A stretch of 64,000 nucleotides of DNA from Malus domestica (GCF_042453785.1 NC_091675.1:20384501-20448500), one strand, 5' to 3'. Shown: positions 1 to 12,757, numbered from the stretch's first letter. Program-made: numbers and translations. Notes: generated from the sequence alone by a model not told the origin.

Positions 1-415
1 TGCCTCTTAATATGAGAACCATGGAACAAAGGACAACCAAGTTGCTATGGTTTTTAACAAGGTGAGCGCAAGTGAAGATGTTCAGAGATTTCCACTTGAG
101 AGGACCCGAGAATCATAATACATAATTACAACTAACTAACGTCGACAAACATGCTTGATCAAATTGTGGAAAGAACACTTAAGAAAATATTTGTAGGTAA
201 TTGCGTATTAAAGAGTCAAATTTCACCTCGGCTTTCCATAGTTGGAATTTATATTTGTAACGTCGCTTTTAAATTCTTTCATGAATCCGTGATCTTTTAA
301 GAGGTCAGCATAGCCTTTGTTATGTGTTTCTTTGCCCGGTTTTAGATATTTTGGGGATAGGTCAGAAATGCATTTTTGAGGACCCGACAGATAATAATAG
401 AAGCCTCTTCGTTAC

Positions 416-2743
416 CTTTTCAATCTGAAGGTCCTTTTCTCTCAGTAATGTTGAAGAATCAGCTGAAACAATTCTGTGTCCTGAACCTCTCAACTCATTC
501 TCTAGTCTAGTCAATTCTTTCTGCAAATGCTTCACCAATGCTTTATCCGACATGACCACGTTAACCTGTGCGCTTGTTGTCACTTCTTTAGCACAGCTCG
601 CAAATAAGAGGGTATTTCTTGATTGCTCAACATGGCTATGTGCAGGACTCATGGTACAGATGATGGCAGTTCTAGCATTTCCTCCCAACGAGGACTGCAG
701 GATGCGGGTTAGCTTTGAATCTCTGTAAGGAACATGCCCACTTCTTCCCTTGCTGCGTTAAACCACAGTATTGAACAATTTATTAAACATTCTTATTATG
801 CTAGAACTTTATTTTACATGAACTTATACAAAGAATCAATAGAAATACTAAGACTCGACATTTCAATTGCACAAAGTAGAATAGGTTTTTGCAAAGACCA
901 TAACTGATAAAATGAAAAACAAGCTATGCAAGCTGACCTGAGCTTACGGATAACAGTGCCCAGAGTTAGTAAACTGCGATTTATGTGGCAACCCTCTTTC
1001 AACCTTGTTCCAGCTGATAACGTCTGGGATGCACGTTCACTTCCAGCAAGATCGACAAAGTTCTGTACAATAAAGAATTGTATCATTCTGTTGTTATCTT
1101 TTATTTCTTTAGTTGTGATTATTTGTTCATTTTTCCCTTTAAAAACTTATAGTACTTACCACAACAGCTGTAAGAGAGCTTGATTTGTCGTAGCCAAGAA
1201 ACTCACGTGCTGAACTTTCAATTACCTGATAAAACCGCAACATATTAGACTCTTGTGATAATTTAACATAATTATTAACCAAACAAGTATTTCTTAGCCA
1301 ACGAAAAAACAATGTGAATTAGTCATACCAATCTGAGAATCTGATGAGATCTGGAGCTTGCTTCATTTAGGGCTGTTTCCCCTATCTGTCTTTGAGCTGC
1401 AAAAATGTATCAAGACATTGTTTGAATTTTCGATCAGACATATGTTGGAAACTTGGAAGACATACTACTTAAGGCATCCTTACCTTCGCAGATAGATAGA
1501 AGTTCTTTGAAATGGTTCCAGTCCGTTAGAGTTTCCTCGGTGAGTTTCTCAACAATTGTACCTCTCTATTAAAAGGCTAACAATTAGTACAGAAACTTAC
1601 GTGTAGGAGTTTTTAAGCACATGAAAAGCGACATTTACCTCTGGATCATCTAGAAGTCTCAGCGGAGTGGTATCTGCACTAAGGAGGTCCCTAACAGATT
1701 CGTTGTAGATCTCCATGGCAGAGAACTTCAAATTGAATTCTCTCTCCGTGTGCTACATATGATTCGGATTATTTCATCAAATATGGAAAACAAAGGACAT
1801 TAATGAAATGCAGAAACAAAAGAATGAAAGATTATTAATAAGTATTCTATAAATTACCTTCTCTATGTAGTCATATATGTCGGCAACAGCGTAATCAGTA
1901 ATGCCACTCATGGTATACGTCTTTCCACTGCTTGTTTGTCCATATGCAAAGATACTTGCTGAAAGGAGATTACCACAAAATAAAATGTTTAGGTATTATT
2001 CCGAATTTTCAGTCAAAAAAAGCTGTGAACTAAATAAGAATAATGACAAAGAAGGGAAAGTAAAACATCTTCGACTTACAGTTTATACCGCTGACAACTG
2101 AAATAGCAACTCTCTTGGCTCCTTCTTCGTACACCCGCCTTGTTGAGCAGTCAGTCGCAAATACTCTGTCTGGTACCATGAAAGGGAAAAAAAATACAGA
2201 TTAGAAGAGTAAGAACATTTTGATCTAAATCCATGTGATGTGACACAATTGTAACAACATAGGCTCTGCAAAATGCTTTACCAACAAATTCCCGAAGGTA
2301 TATAGATGAAACAGAAATCTTGACAGAGTCATTAGTATTAATATGACAAAACTTACGGAAAATGATCTCAGAATATGGGGGCGCATGAGAAAAAAAGACG
2401 ATTGAAATCACAAACATTTCTGAATCTCCTACTGATGTAAACTAATTCTTCACAAACCGCTATGATGGCCAAAAATGGGAATGCATAACCAAAGAATATC
2501 TAATTTTGTAAATCTGCAATGTAAGCACTTACCAAATGAATAGGCAGTTGGGTACATGGAGCGTTCAGAAACTGAAAGATTGTTCCTGTATATGATAGTG
2601 GCGTCATTAATGCATTCCCAATCCGACACATCATTTCTAGCAGTCTCCTTCTCAACCAGAGGCCGCAGCCGGACTGAAACAAGTATTCTCTCCCCATGGC
2701 CAGCTGGCTCTTGCATTGGTTCCTCGCCACCAATGGCCACCAT
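416..2743 (-). CDS. KIN7: KIN-7 family kinesin, complete motor domain (C-terminal part not seen in window)
   Basis: Plus-end microtubule motor of the plant kinesin-7 clade, closest in my memory to Arabidopsis At3g51150 (KIN-7C type). Nine exons with GT-AG borders: 2743-2533, 2169-2080, 1958-1858, 1752-1639, 1565-1484, 1396-1329, 1225-1160, 1062-938, 752-416, giving 398 residues with phases that join cleanly. Seen: N-terminal [12 protein letters not shown]-loop GQTSSGKT (residues 107-114), switch I NEASSRSH (210-217), switch II DLAGSE (248-253), then the neck with [17 protein letters not shown]. The start is the ATG at 2743, followed by a short acidic leader as in relatives. After residue 398 (DLQIEK) a GTAACG donor follows; I see no convincing next exon in 1-415, so the coiled-coil stalk and tail lie beyond the left edge or are lost. 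No stop or frameshift was seen in the nine exons. KIN-7 motors act in phragmoplast/spindle or organelle transport; the exact member is not resolved. Confidence 0.93.
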
Positions 2744-3351
2744 CTTTCACTCTTACCCTATCTTCTTCCAAAACCAACCTCCAAGAAAGATCGATAACAA
2801 CACTATATGCCGAATATCCAACACATTCCTCTAAAAACTATTCAGATCCCAACAACATTCCTTTCAATTCAACAAAATGCTTTATGTTCCCAAATGCTCA
2901 ATAAAGCAAATGTGCTGCTGGGCTTCCACAGAACACAATGGCCACCCGAGCTATACACGGACAATCATAATCTGCAATCAACAGATCAATCATTTGTCAG
3001 CGTCGATTCACCGGCATTTTGTTCGGCGTTTTGTGTCGACCATGATACAAAATCTCTTCAAAAAATCCAAATAATATTCAGAAATGTGAAAGACAAACAC
3101 ATACCCAACACACAAACAAACAGTGGCCTCTCTATTATAATGGAAAGCTTGGATTTTTTTAACACGGTAGCCGAACCCAGGCTGTCAAAAGTGCTTATTC
3201 TAATCCAAACCCGTTTCTAATTAAAAAAAGTGTTTTTCCAAGAATCAAGGAAAAAAGACCAGAGAAAGAAAAACAGAAACTTTTATTATTTATTTTTTAA
3301 TCCTTGGGGAATTCAGTCTCTTTCAAGGAATGCTTGTGACCTCCAGAAGTT

Positions 3352-3352
<1 letters not shown>

Positions 3353-3386
<34 letters not shown>
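3353..3386. repeat. (AG)n microsatellite
   Basis: About 17 uninterrupted AG dinucleotides, lying between the kinesin ATG and its probable upstream exon, so within a likely 5' UTR intron. On the transcribed (minus) strand it is a CT tract, common in plant 5' leaders and introns. Confidence 0.95.
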
Positions 3387-3388
<2 letters not shown>

Positions 3389-3665
3389 AATGGTGGTGGT
3401 GTGAAGTGTGAGGTTTTTTCTGAGGAAACTCATGGTTTTTTTATGCTTCCATCTTTCTAAATTTGGCTCTGTACAGCGAATTCCAAACCCACATTTCCCA
3501 AAAATAGAACACTCGAAATTCAAAAACTCATATCCAAAAAAATCACTAATTTTCTCAGTAACTGCCACACAATGCCAACAAATTCGACCCAAAAATCAGT
3601 CAATTTCTGGATTATCCAAAAAACCCAAACTTAGAAATTGCCCAAAAAAAGGTAACTCAGAACGC

Positions 3666-4036
3666 TGTCACTACACATAGTCACCAGAAATCGAAAAAAA
3701 ATCAATTAAATTACAGTAAAAACACACTCAGCATTACCAAACATAGAAATCGATCCGCATTCCGAAAACTTGGAAGCAAAACATGTCTTACCTTCTGCAA
3801 TCTGAGACCACCATTGTTGAAAGCTTGAAGCTTCAAAGCGATCACTACACAGAGTCACTAGAAATTGAAAAAAAAAGCAATTCTTACAGTGAAAAAAAAT
3901 ACACTCATCATTACCAAACATAGAAATCGATCTGCATTCTGAAAACCCAGAAGCAAAACATGTTAAAATTCTCTTACCTTCTGCAATCTAAGACCGCCAT
4001 TGTTGAAAGCTTGAAGCTTCAAGGAAATCATTTTTT
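3666..4036 (-). repeat. Tandem duplication of about 175 bp containing a probable 5' UTR exon and splice donor
   Basis: Positions about 3666-3840 and 3843-4030 are two diverged copies of one segment, recognised by CACTACACA(T/G)AGTCAC at the start and by CTTACCTTCTGCAATCT plus CATTGTTGAAAGCTTGAAGC near the end. Read on the minus strand, each copy ends in an exon-like stretch followed by GGTAAG, a good splice donor. It lies 0.9-1.3 kb upstream of the kinesin ATG, so a non-coding first exon of that gene, present twice, is the simplest reading. That role is inferred; the duplication itself is plain in the sequence. Confidence 0.55.
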
Positions 4037-4352
4037 CTGTAATTTTTTGTGAAGAAAAATGTCTGAGTGGTTATGGCGTCGACTTCTGTGATATTTGCTA
4101 GTTGCTTTCGGAGCTGCTGCGAGAAGTCATTTATGGCCTTTGAATAAAACTACCGCGCTAACGCAGAAACGAGTAGTTAGACGGGAGGGAGGAAGGTGTT
4201 GAAATGACTGATTTGCCCACAACATTGCACCTAATTTGCGTGGTAACCACCGGTAAAAGAGAATAGCATTGAATAATGGTCGTTGTAACAAGTTGCTCTC
4301 TACTGGAAAGAAGTATTGCTCTTTCATCGTAACATGGTTTTGAATTTCGTTG

Positions 4353-4660
4353 TGTTAAAGTTGTTAGGGTTTTTCGTTACTGCTAGGGTTCCTGGTACAG
4401 CTAGGGTTCCTAGTTTTATGGGTTGTTATTCAATAATCCCTATTCTTTAGGGATAAGTATGCTTTTTCTGTTTTGACGTAGTCTTTACCACGACTATAGG
4501 AACTATAAAATCGTGGGCAGTTGTTATTTCCTTTCAGTTCAAGTGTAAGGCTATTTAATAGCCGTGATGGTTGTTTTCACTAAATAAGAATTCTCTTTGA
4601 TTTTTGAAAGCTTTCTAGTGTTGCATTGCAGAAACTCCTACGTTTTTCTTGGTTCTAACA
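4353..4660 (+). repeat. 5' LTR of the first Copia element
   Basis: 308 bp, same length as the right copy. It contains a doubled CTAGGGTTCC(T) motif near its start. Confidence 0.95.
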
Positions 4661-7600
4661 TCTAGTATCAGAGCCCCGCTACGGGGCCTGATCAAAAGTT
4701 TGCAACCTAGGTGCTAGAGTGAAGAAACAAGACATGGCGTCTGAGAACAGTTTCGTGCAACCAGCCATTCCAAGGTTCGATGGACACTACGACCATTGGA
4801 GTATGCTGATGGAAAACTTTCTTCGTTCCAAAGAGTATTGGAACTTGGTGGAATTTGGGATCACTGCTGCAGCAGGAGGATCGAAATCCAGTGAAGTACA
4901 AAAGAAGACTCTGGATGATTTGAAGCTGAAGGACTTGAACGCTAAGAACTATTTGTTCCAAGCCATAGATCGGTCAATATTGGAGACCATCCTGAAGAAG
5001 GAAACTACAAAGGATATATGGGACTCTTTGAAACAAAAGTATCAGGGAACTGCACGCGTAAAACGTGCTCAATTGCAGGCTCTTCGCAAGGAATTCAAGG
5101 TGCTGCACATGAAGAATGGAGAAACAGTAAAAGATTATTTTGGGAGAACACTTGCCATAGCAAACAGGATGAGAATTCATGGGGAGAAGATGGATGATGT
5201 GGTAATTATAGAGAAAATTTTGAGGTCCATGACCCCGAAATATGATTATGTAGTTTGCTCCATTGAAGAATCCAACGATCTGGACACCTTATCTATTTAT
5301 AAGCTTCAAAGCAGTCTTTTGGTCCATGAGCAGAGGATAAGTCGACATGTGATGGATGAACAAGCTCTCCAAGTCACTCATGGAGTCCAACAAAGAGGAC
5401 GAGGTCGAGGAACTTCTCGAGGAAGAGGAAGATGACGGGGTAGAGGGTTTGACAAGTTAACCCTAGAATGCTATAATTGCCATGAATTAGGGCATTTTCA
5501 GTGGGAGTGTCCTAAGAAACCTAAGGAAGAGAAAGCAAACTATGTGGAGATAAAGAAATAGATGCCACTAATGACACTGGTGGATATCAAGGAGGCAACA
5601 ATAGAGCACATATGGTTTCTGGACTCTGGATGCAGCAACCATGTGTGTGGCAAGAATGACATGTTTTGTATGCTTGATAACAGCTTCAGGGAATTAGTCA
5701 GGCTGGGAAATGATTCGAGTTTAACTGTGCAAGGCAAGGGAAGTGTGCGAATGGAGGTGAACGGTATCATACATGTGATCACAGGTGTTTTCTACGTGCC
5801 TGATTTGAAAAAAAATTTGTTTAGCATCGGTCAGTTGCAAGAAAAAAGGCTTACAGTGCTAATTCAGGCTGGAAAATGCAAGATCTTTCATTTTGAGAGA
5901 GGACTAATTATGGAGACCACGATGAGTCATAATAGAATGTTTACAGTGTTGGCTCGTTGCTCTCCAAAGGAACAAAAGTGTTTTTCCTCTCTTATTACAG
6001 ATCAAGCAAATCTATGGCACCATCACTTTGGACATCTCAGTTGGAATGGGCTTAAAGTATTTCAACAGAAGAAAATGGTGAAAGGATTGCCTCAATTCAC
6101 AGCCTCTCAAATGGTGTGTGAAGATTGTTTGGTAGGAAGACAACATCGAGATCCATTTCCCAAAGAAAGCTTAGGGAGAGCCTCCGAGATTCTTCAGCTG
6201 GTGCATGCAGACATATGCGGACCAATTAATCCTAATTCGAACAGTAATAAGAGGTATCTAATTACTTTTATTGATGATTTCAGCATAAAAACATGGGTAT
6301 ATTTTTTGATAGAGAAGTCAGAAGCTGTTGCCGCATTCAAATCCTACAAGGCACAGGTTGAAAAAGAGACTGGGGTATTTATAAGAAGTCTGAGAACAGA
6401 TCGAGGAGGAGAGTTCACCTCGCATGAGTTTGCAAATTTCTGCCTTGAGAATGGAATTCACAAGCAACTAACTGCAGCTTATACCCCTCTACAAAACGGG
6501 GTTGCAGAAAGAAAGAATCGTACCATCATGAACATGGTGCGAAGCATGCTGTCAGCAAAACAAATCCCTAAAACCTTCTAGCCTGAAGCAGTGAATTAGA
6601 CCGTGCATGTGTTGAATCGATGTCCTACTCTTGTTGTGAAGAACAAAACACCAGATGAGGCTTAGAATGGACACAAACCATCTGTGGATCATTTCAAGAT
6701 TTTTGGTTGCATTGCACATGTCCATGTACCTGACAACAAAAGGGTGAAGCTCGATGCCAAAAGTTGTAAGTGCATATTGCTTGGGGTAAGTGAAGAATCT
6801 AAAGCATATCGACTGTTTGAACCTGTTTCACAGAAAATAATTATTAGTCGAGATGTTGTGTTTGAAGAGGATCAACAGTGGAGTTGGGGAGACAGACACA
6901 AGGAAGTCATAGTAGCAGAACTCAAGTGGGACATTGATGAAGAGAATAACACATCAAGGGAGGAGATCGACCCCGAGTCTAATGAATATGAAGTCGAGGG
7001 AGAGACTGAATCCGAGTCAGACCCAAAGGACTCATTAATTGAAAGAGACATTCAGAGTGATGAGATGTCACCACACATGGGACGAACTCAGAGACTAACA
7101 GTGTGGATGAGAGATTATGAGACGGGTTAAGGCCTATCTGATGAGGAGGATGCAAGCATGGCTCACTTGGCATTGTGTATTAAACAGGATCCTACAACCT
7201 TTGAAGATGCCGTGAAGTTTGAAAAATGGAGGCGTGCTATGGATCAAGAAATACAGGCCATAGAGAAAAACAATACATGGGAATTGATGGAGCTACCACC
7301 AGGAGGGAAAACCATTGGGGTGAAGTGGGTGTTTAAGACAAAGCTGAATGAGAATGGTGAAGTGGATAAGTACAAAGCCCGTTTAGTTGCTAAAGGCTAC
7401 TGTCAACAGTATGGAATCGACTATGCAGAGGTGTTTGCACCAGTTGCTCGCCTAGACACCGTTCGAATTGTCATCTCACTTGCTGCACAAAGGAATTGGG
7501 TGATCTATCAGCTTGATGTAAAATCTGCATTTCTGCATGGGGAGATTAATGAAGAGGTGTTTGTTGATCAGCCACCGGGATATGAACAGAAGGGCCAAGA

Positions 7601-8754
7601 GTCAAAGGTATATCGACTCAAGAAGGCTTTATATGGACTTAAACAGGTCCCTCGAGCCTGGTATAGTCGTATCGAGTCATATTTCATCAAGGAAGGATTC
7701 AACAAGTGCCTTTATGAGCATACCTTGTTCACAAAGTCAGCGGAATGAGGTAAGATCTTAATAGTATGTCTTTATGTTGATGATCTCATATTTATTGGCA
7801 ATGATGATGCAATGTTTGAAAAAATTAAAGAATCGATGATGGTTGAATTCAACATGACTGATCTTGGAAAAATGAGATACTTTCTTGGTATTGAAGTGTT
7901 ACAAAGTTCCGGTAGGATCTTTATCAGTCAACGAAAGTATGCTCAAGAGGTCTTAGAAAGATTCAACATGGATCAGTGTAACCCAGTGATAAATCCTATG
8001 GTTCCTGGTTTTAAACTCACGAAGGATGAAGGAGGTGTTGAAGTGGATAGCACTGCCTACAAGCAAATGGTGGGGAGCCTTATGTATCTGACAGCCACAC
8101 GACCTGATCTGATGTTTACTGTTAGTTTAATAAGTCGATACATGGAGCATCCAACTGAGTCTCATTTGCAGGCAGTAAAAAGAGCTCTAAGGTATGTGAA
8201 ATGAACTGTTGATTTGGGGATATTCTACAAAAATGGAGGAACTGAGGGGCTTACTAGATATACGGATAGCAATTATGCCGGTGATTAAAATGATAGAAAG
8301 AGCACCTTAGGTTATGTGTTTATAATAAGCTCAGGCGCTGTTTCTTGGTCCTCAAAGAAACAGCCGATTGTCACTTTATCCACCACTGAAGCGGAGTTCA
8401 TAGTAGCAACTTCGAGTGCTTGTTAAGCCGTATGGTTAAAAAGGATTTTGAAGAGTCTCAATCAGGAGCAATATGCTCAAACCCTGGTGTATTGTGATAA
8501 TGTTTCGACAATCAAACTTTCAAGGAATCCTGTGATGCATGGTCGCAGCAAGCATATTGATGTAAGGTTTCATTTTCTTCGAGACTTAGTCAAAGATGGA
8601 GTTCTGGAGCTAGGGCAGTGTTCAACTTAAGAAATTGCAGATATTTTCACAAAACCTTTGAAGGGTGATGTTTTCTTGAAGTTGTGAGGCTTACTAGGCG
8701 TATGCAAGTTTTCAGAAGTAAACTGAATGATTGAATATTCAGTTTATGGGAGGA

Positions 8755-9062
8755 TGTTAAAGTTGTTAGGGTTTTTCGTTACTGCTAGGGTTCTTGGTAC
8801 AGCTAGGGTTCCTAGTTTTAAGAGTTGTTATTCAATAATCCCTATTCTTTAGGGACAAGTATGCTTTTTCTGTTTTGACGTAGTCTTTATCACGATTATA
8901 GGAACTGTAAAATCGTGGGCAGTTGTTATTTCCTTTCAGTTCAAGTGTAAGGCTATTTAATAGTCGTAATGGTTGTTTTCACTAAATAAGAATTCTCTCT
9001 GATTTCTGAAAGCTTTCTAGTGTTGCATTGCAGAAACTTCTACGTTTTTCTTGGTTCTAACA
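8755..9062 (+). repeat. 3' LTR of the first Copia element
   Basis: 308 bp, preceded by a polypurine stretch (ATGGGAGGA) and followed by the CGTTG target duplication. Confidence 0.95.
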
Positions 9063-9067
9063 CGTTG

Positions 9068-10437
9068 ACTCCCTAATCTAATAAATCTATCGTGAGAAGT
9101 TATGCTTCTTTTGTTCTAACTTTCGAAAGTAAACTCCCGAAAGGCTTTCCACCCCCGTGTTAGAATTCTCCTAAAATAAATAGAAAGAAATAAAATTTAC
9201 AATCCCTAGCGGCTAAAAACAGAGGATCGGAATCTAAATAAGAATAACATTATATAAATGGACGACAATATTTCGTTAGTAAATGATAACCACTAACTTG
9301 AACGACACTCATGCTTAGACGATTTTTTTTGTTTTTGTTTTTTTTTTTTGTATTTTCTTATCATCATATTATGCCCACCCACATGTTCTTTCCACTATAT
9401 TATTAATATTTTAAAAGATCATAATCCTTTTTTTTTTATTGAAGGAGATCATAATCCTCAAACTAATAGTATAAAGAACCTTAATCCTTAACTATAAAGT
9501 TTCTTCCACCCTAATACATCAATTAAAGTTCTTAATTAATAATAAATAAATAAAACAGGTTGAACTTAACAAAATATGACTAGTAATAGTTCATTCTTCA
9601 CAAAGTACAAGTCAAGTAATGAACGTCTAGGGTTTTAATAAATTCCTTACAGTAAATTGATTTTGAATGTCTAAGGTTAATAAGTGGTGAATTGCATAAC
9701 TATGTTTGGATGAGGAAAATAAATTAAAATTCGAATAAAAATCATAATTATAAACTGATATACACTAATTTCTTTGTTTAGATTCATAAACATAAAATTT
9801 AAAATTTTCGTGTGAAAAAAAAGGAGTTTGGGACACTAATTCCCAAATTTCCATTAGTGAAAATAAAAATAAAAAAGACAAAAAACTAAACCATGATTGA
9901 CCACCCCCACCGCATGTCACCACCAATCACATACTATTGTAACTGTCACTGCCACCATCACCACTCACTTTCATCACCATTGTCACCACCCACCACCATC
10001 ATCACCACAACCATAATAACCGCGCCGCCGCCGCCACCACCGCCACCACTACTATCATCACTACTATCACCACTACTATTTAGATATATATTAATAACTC
10101 TATACACACATTCGATTCCGTATTTTGTTTTAATTTTTTTGGGTTATTCAAGCAATAAAACTGAAGAAAAAAAATGAGAAGATAAAACTCCGTCTTTCAA
10201 TGGTTGTCATTTTGAAATTTGTTAGTAAATTTAAATTTATTCATCCAAACGCGCACAGTGTTAATGAATAAAGTTGTTCTCTTCAACGCATTCCGTGTTC
10301 ATACAAATTTCCATCTCTTTAATGTAGCTTAAAATTAAAATATCGCTTATAATAAAACAATAATCAAAATTATTTAAAACATTGACCCTACCATCACATG
10401 AGGAAGGTTTTGATGGAGGGCCATATACATGTCTAAT
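9068..10437. other. AT-rich intergenic stretch, no gene seen
   Basis: Strongly AT-rich with T tracts near 9320-9350 and a trinucleotide-rich patch at 9952-10080. I see no coding signal on either strand; the 94-codon open frame over the CAC-rich patch is a by-product of the repeat. Confidence 0.6.
9952..10080. repeat. Imperfect CAC/ACT/CCG trinucleotide microsatellite
   Basis: Mixed runs of CAC, CAT, CCG and ACT triplets, cytosine-rich on the plus strand in an otherwise AT-rich setting. Confidence 0.85.
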
Positions 10438-10450
10438 ATATATATATATA

Positions 10451-11885
10451 ATAGGGTAAAGTACAAAAAACTACATTAACTATTGGTGTCACGACACTTT
10501 CATACTTCTTCTTTTAAAATTGACAATGTCATACCTCATCTTACAAATTTGTGCCAATGTCAGACCTCCGTCAGTTTTTATGTTACTTTTTCTGTTAAAT
10601 GTTGACGTGGCTAGAGAGAGGACCCACTCACTAATCCAACTGGACTAAAAAATAATAAAAAATATTTTTTAATAATTAAATATTCAAAAATTAAAATAAA
10701 AATTAAAAATAAAAAAACTAAAAAAAATAAAAAATGGCCTAAGGGATCCGGCCTTCCCTTCCACCCGTAGCACCAACCATTTCCTCTACCCGCACCAACC
10801 TTCTTCTTCTTTTCAACAGCCACCAAAACCCAGAAACCTTCCTCTACCCGTCCCCCCAACCTTCCCCAATCCACCCCCATCCCCCACCTCTTCCCGTCCC
10901 TTGCGAACCCAAACCCTAAACTGGAGCAACAGGATCCAGAGCCTTCTTTCTGGCCCACAAAACTCAGGCGAAGACCGCCGACGTCGTGATGCGGTTGCGA
11001 AAGACGAGGAAAAGCGAGTACTTGACAAATGCTTTGTCGTCGCCGTACGGCACTCTCATGATCTTTTCCTACAAGATATCGAAGCAAAAGATTCAACATT
11101 TCTGCCGCGAAAACGAAGATCGATTCGAAGAATTAGAGAAATATAAGGGAATTAGGGACCTAGAGAACGTCGTAGGTGACGAGCTTGGTCATGATTCCGG
11201 CCACTGCAAAAACCCTTTTCCACAGCTTGCTTGGTTGCTGAGCTCCTGACAATGGCGTCGTTTCGGCCATAGCACGATCGCAAAGAGTGTAGCTGATAGA
11301 GCTCGCCTGGGAACTTGTGACAATACGGTGCTAAGGGTTAGGGTTAGGGTTCTGTGAAAGAATCAGAGCGATGGGGTCGAGGGCTTCTGTTTAAAAATGG
11401 GGAATTAGGGTTAGGTTTGGGTTCGAAATTGAAAGGAAGAGGTAAGGGAAGGGAAGAGGTGGGGGATGGGGGTGGGTTGGGGAAGGTTGGGGGGACGGGT
11501 AGAGGAAGGTTTCTGGGTTTTAGTGGCTGTCGAAGAGAAAAAGAAGGTTGGTACGGGTGGAGGAAAAGGTTGGTGCTACGGGTGGAAGGGAAGGCCGAAT
11601 CCCTTAGGCCTTTTTTTTTTAGTTTTTTAATTTTTAATTTTTTTAAATTTTGAATATTTAATTATTAAAAATATATTTTATTATTTTTTAATCCAGTTGG
11701 ATTAGTGAGTGGGTCCTCTCTCTGGCCACGTCAACATTTAACAAAAAAAGTAACAGAAAAGCTGACGGATATCTGACATTGGCACAAATTTGTAAGATGA
11801 GATATGACATTGTCAATTTTAAAAGATGACGTATGAAAGTGTCGTGACACTAATAGTTGAGGTAGTTTTTTGTAGTTTACCCTAT
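10451..11885. mobile_element. Foldback Mutator-like (MULE-type) non-autonomous element with about 480-bp inverted arms
   Basis: The left end reads ATAGGGTAAAGTACAAAAAA and the right end is its near reverse complement (TTTTTTGTAGTTTACCCTAT). The match continues inward: CACGACACTTTCATAC pairs with GTATGAAAGTGTCGTG, GAGAGGACCCACTCACTAAT with ATTAGTGAGTGGGTCCTCTC, and the GC-rich inner parts (about 10738-10925 and 11395-11590) are also inverse copies. The arms are thus about 480 bp around a loop of roughly 470 bp (10925-11395). Length and style fit non-autonomous MULEs; the flanks are AT-rich and I cannot fix a clean 9-bp TSD. No transposase is visible. Open frames inside are mostly arm artefacts. 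Confidence 0.82.
10925..11395. other. Unpaired GC-rich loop of the foldback element, possible captured host sequence
   Basis: This centre is not inverted and differs in base composition from the AT-rich arm ends. Plus-strand frames of 81-87 codons run through it; the minus strand reads YGDDKAFVKYSLFLVFRNR at about 10990-11050, which looks protein-like but which I cannot assign. Three TTAGGG units occur at about 11337-11353; this is not the plant telomere unit (TTTAGGG). Confidence 0.35.
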
Positions 11886-11886
11886 A

Positions 11887-12647
11887 AAATATGTACAGAA
11901 AAGAAATAGGGCATGCAGCCATGCAGGCTTTAGTTATAAAATAAAAGGTCAGATGAGGAGTTTTTTATAATTTTCTCCCCATGGGAGAGGCAAAGAAAAA
12001 GCTGCAAAACGATGAGTATGGAGACAGCTTTCTCTTTGACCAGAAAAAGAAAAATAATGCATGGAGGGGAGGTTGAGACACACCATGTGAAATTGTGAAT
12101 TGGAGAAAAAGAGAAGAAGAAGAAGAAAGGGCCGCTTAAGATTCGTCTTTGATTAGCAGGACCCCATCTCCCTCCCATGCATGTTGCCTAAAAACTCCAC
12201 CGAAAATAAATTATTAATGGAATCCAAAAAATAATATCTAAACAGATATAAGAATAAGAGAGTAGTAGATATATAATGAGCCTGCAGATTCATTCGACTG
12301 AAAAATGCATTTGCATGTGCAACCACCAACCATTTTTCCATTTTTTAGCTTTATATTCATTGTTGCCGACAGTGATATTTTTTTTATGGTTATATTTCCT
12401 TTGTAATGAATTATATACCTCGAAGTAAATTGAGGTCATTGGAGTTTGCTCAGTGATGAATGGGTCATTAAGCAGCAGATAAAAGTAGATTAGGTTCAAA
12501 GTTCAAATCATTTTTATGTAACTAAAGAACAAAAGTAGTGATTTAAAGAGAGACGTTTATGCTATCAATGAGCATGTTCTTAGAGATCAATATTAAATTT
12601 TCAAACCTATGATTTGACTAGAATTATATAAATCATTACTAAGGTCT
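11887..12647. other. Intergenic stretch, no gene seen
   Basis: AT-rich, with a purine-rich patch near 12105-12130. No supported coding region or clear repeat; short open frames here have no recognisable protein features. Confidence 0.5.
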
Positions 12648-12757
12648 TGTTTGGCACACCGTATAAGATATTGGATAGTACTATATAATATGAAATAGGT
12701 GTTTGGTGAATTTTGTACTAAATAAGCATCAGATTATTAATCTGGCCCCACCATTTT

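Larger units (their letters stand above)
2744..4347 (-). promoter_or_regulatory. Upstream region of the kinesin gene (5' intron and promoter)
   Basis: No protein-coding gene is seen in either strand here. The stretch nearest the ATG is probably 5' UTR and leader intron, interrupted by the AG microsatellite and the duplicated exon-like unit. The region 4036-4347 would hold the promoter; it ends exactly at the target-site duplication of the Copia element, so that insertion sits a few hundred bases upstream of the probable transcription start. Confidence 0.4.
4353..9062 (+). mobile_element. Ty1/Copia LTR retrotransposon, broken, with both LTRs and TSD CGTTG
   Basis: LTRs 4353-4660 and 8755-9062 (308 bp each, starting TGTTAAAG and ending TTCTAACA) are flanked by CGTTG at 4348-4352 and 9063-9067. 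A primer site close to TGGTATCAGAGCC (initiator Met tRNA) follows the left LTR and a purine tract precedes the right one. Recognisable parts in Copia order: gag with a CCHC knuckle (CYNCHELGHFQWEC), protease (LDSGCSNH), GAG-pre-integrase and integrase core, reverse transcriptase (YVDD) and RNase H. I count 12 substitutions between the LTRs (about 4%), roughly 1.5 million years at an assumed 1.3e-8 per site per year. About ten breaks; not intact. Confidence 0.96.

Noticed and set aside
9893-10177. 94-codon His/Pro-rich frame as a small protein
   Set aside because: Produced by the CAC/ACT/CCG microsatellite, no start context or conservation signal.
11335-11353. Telomere-like repeat (GGGTTAGGGTTAGGG)
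   Set aside because: Only about three units, of the TTAGGG type rather than the plant TTTAGGG, and inside the foldback transposon; not an interstitial telomere.
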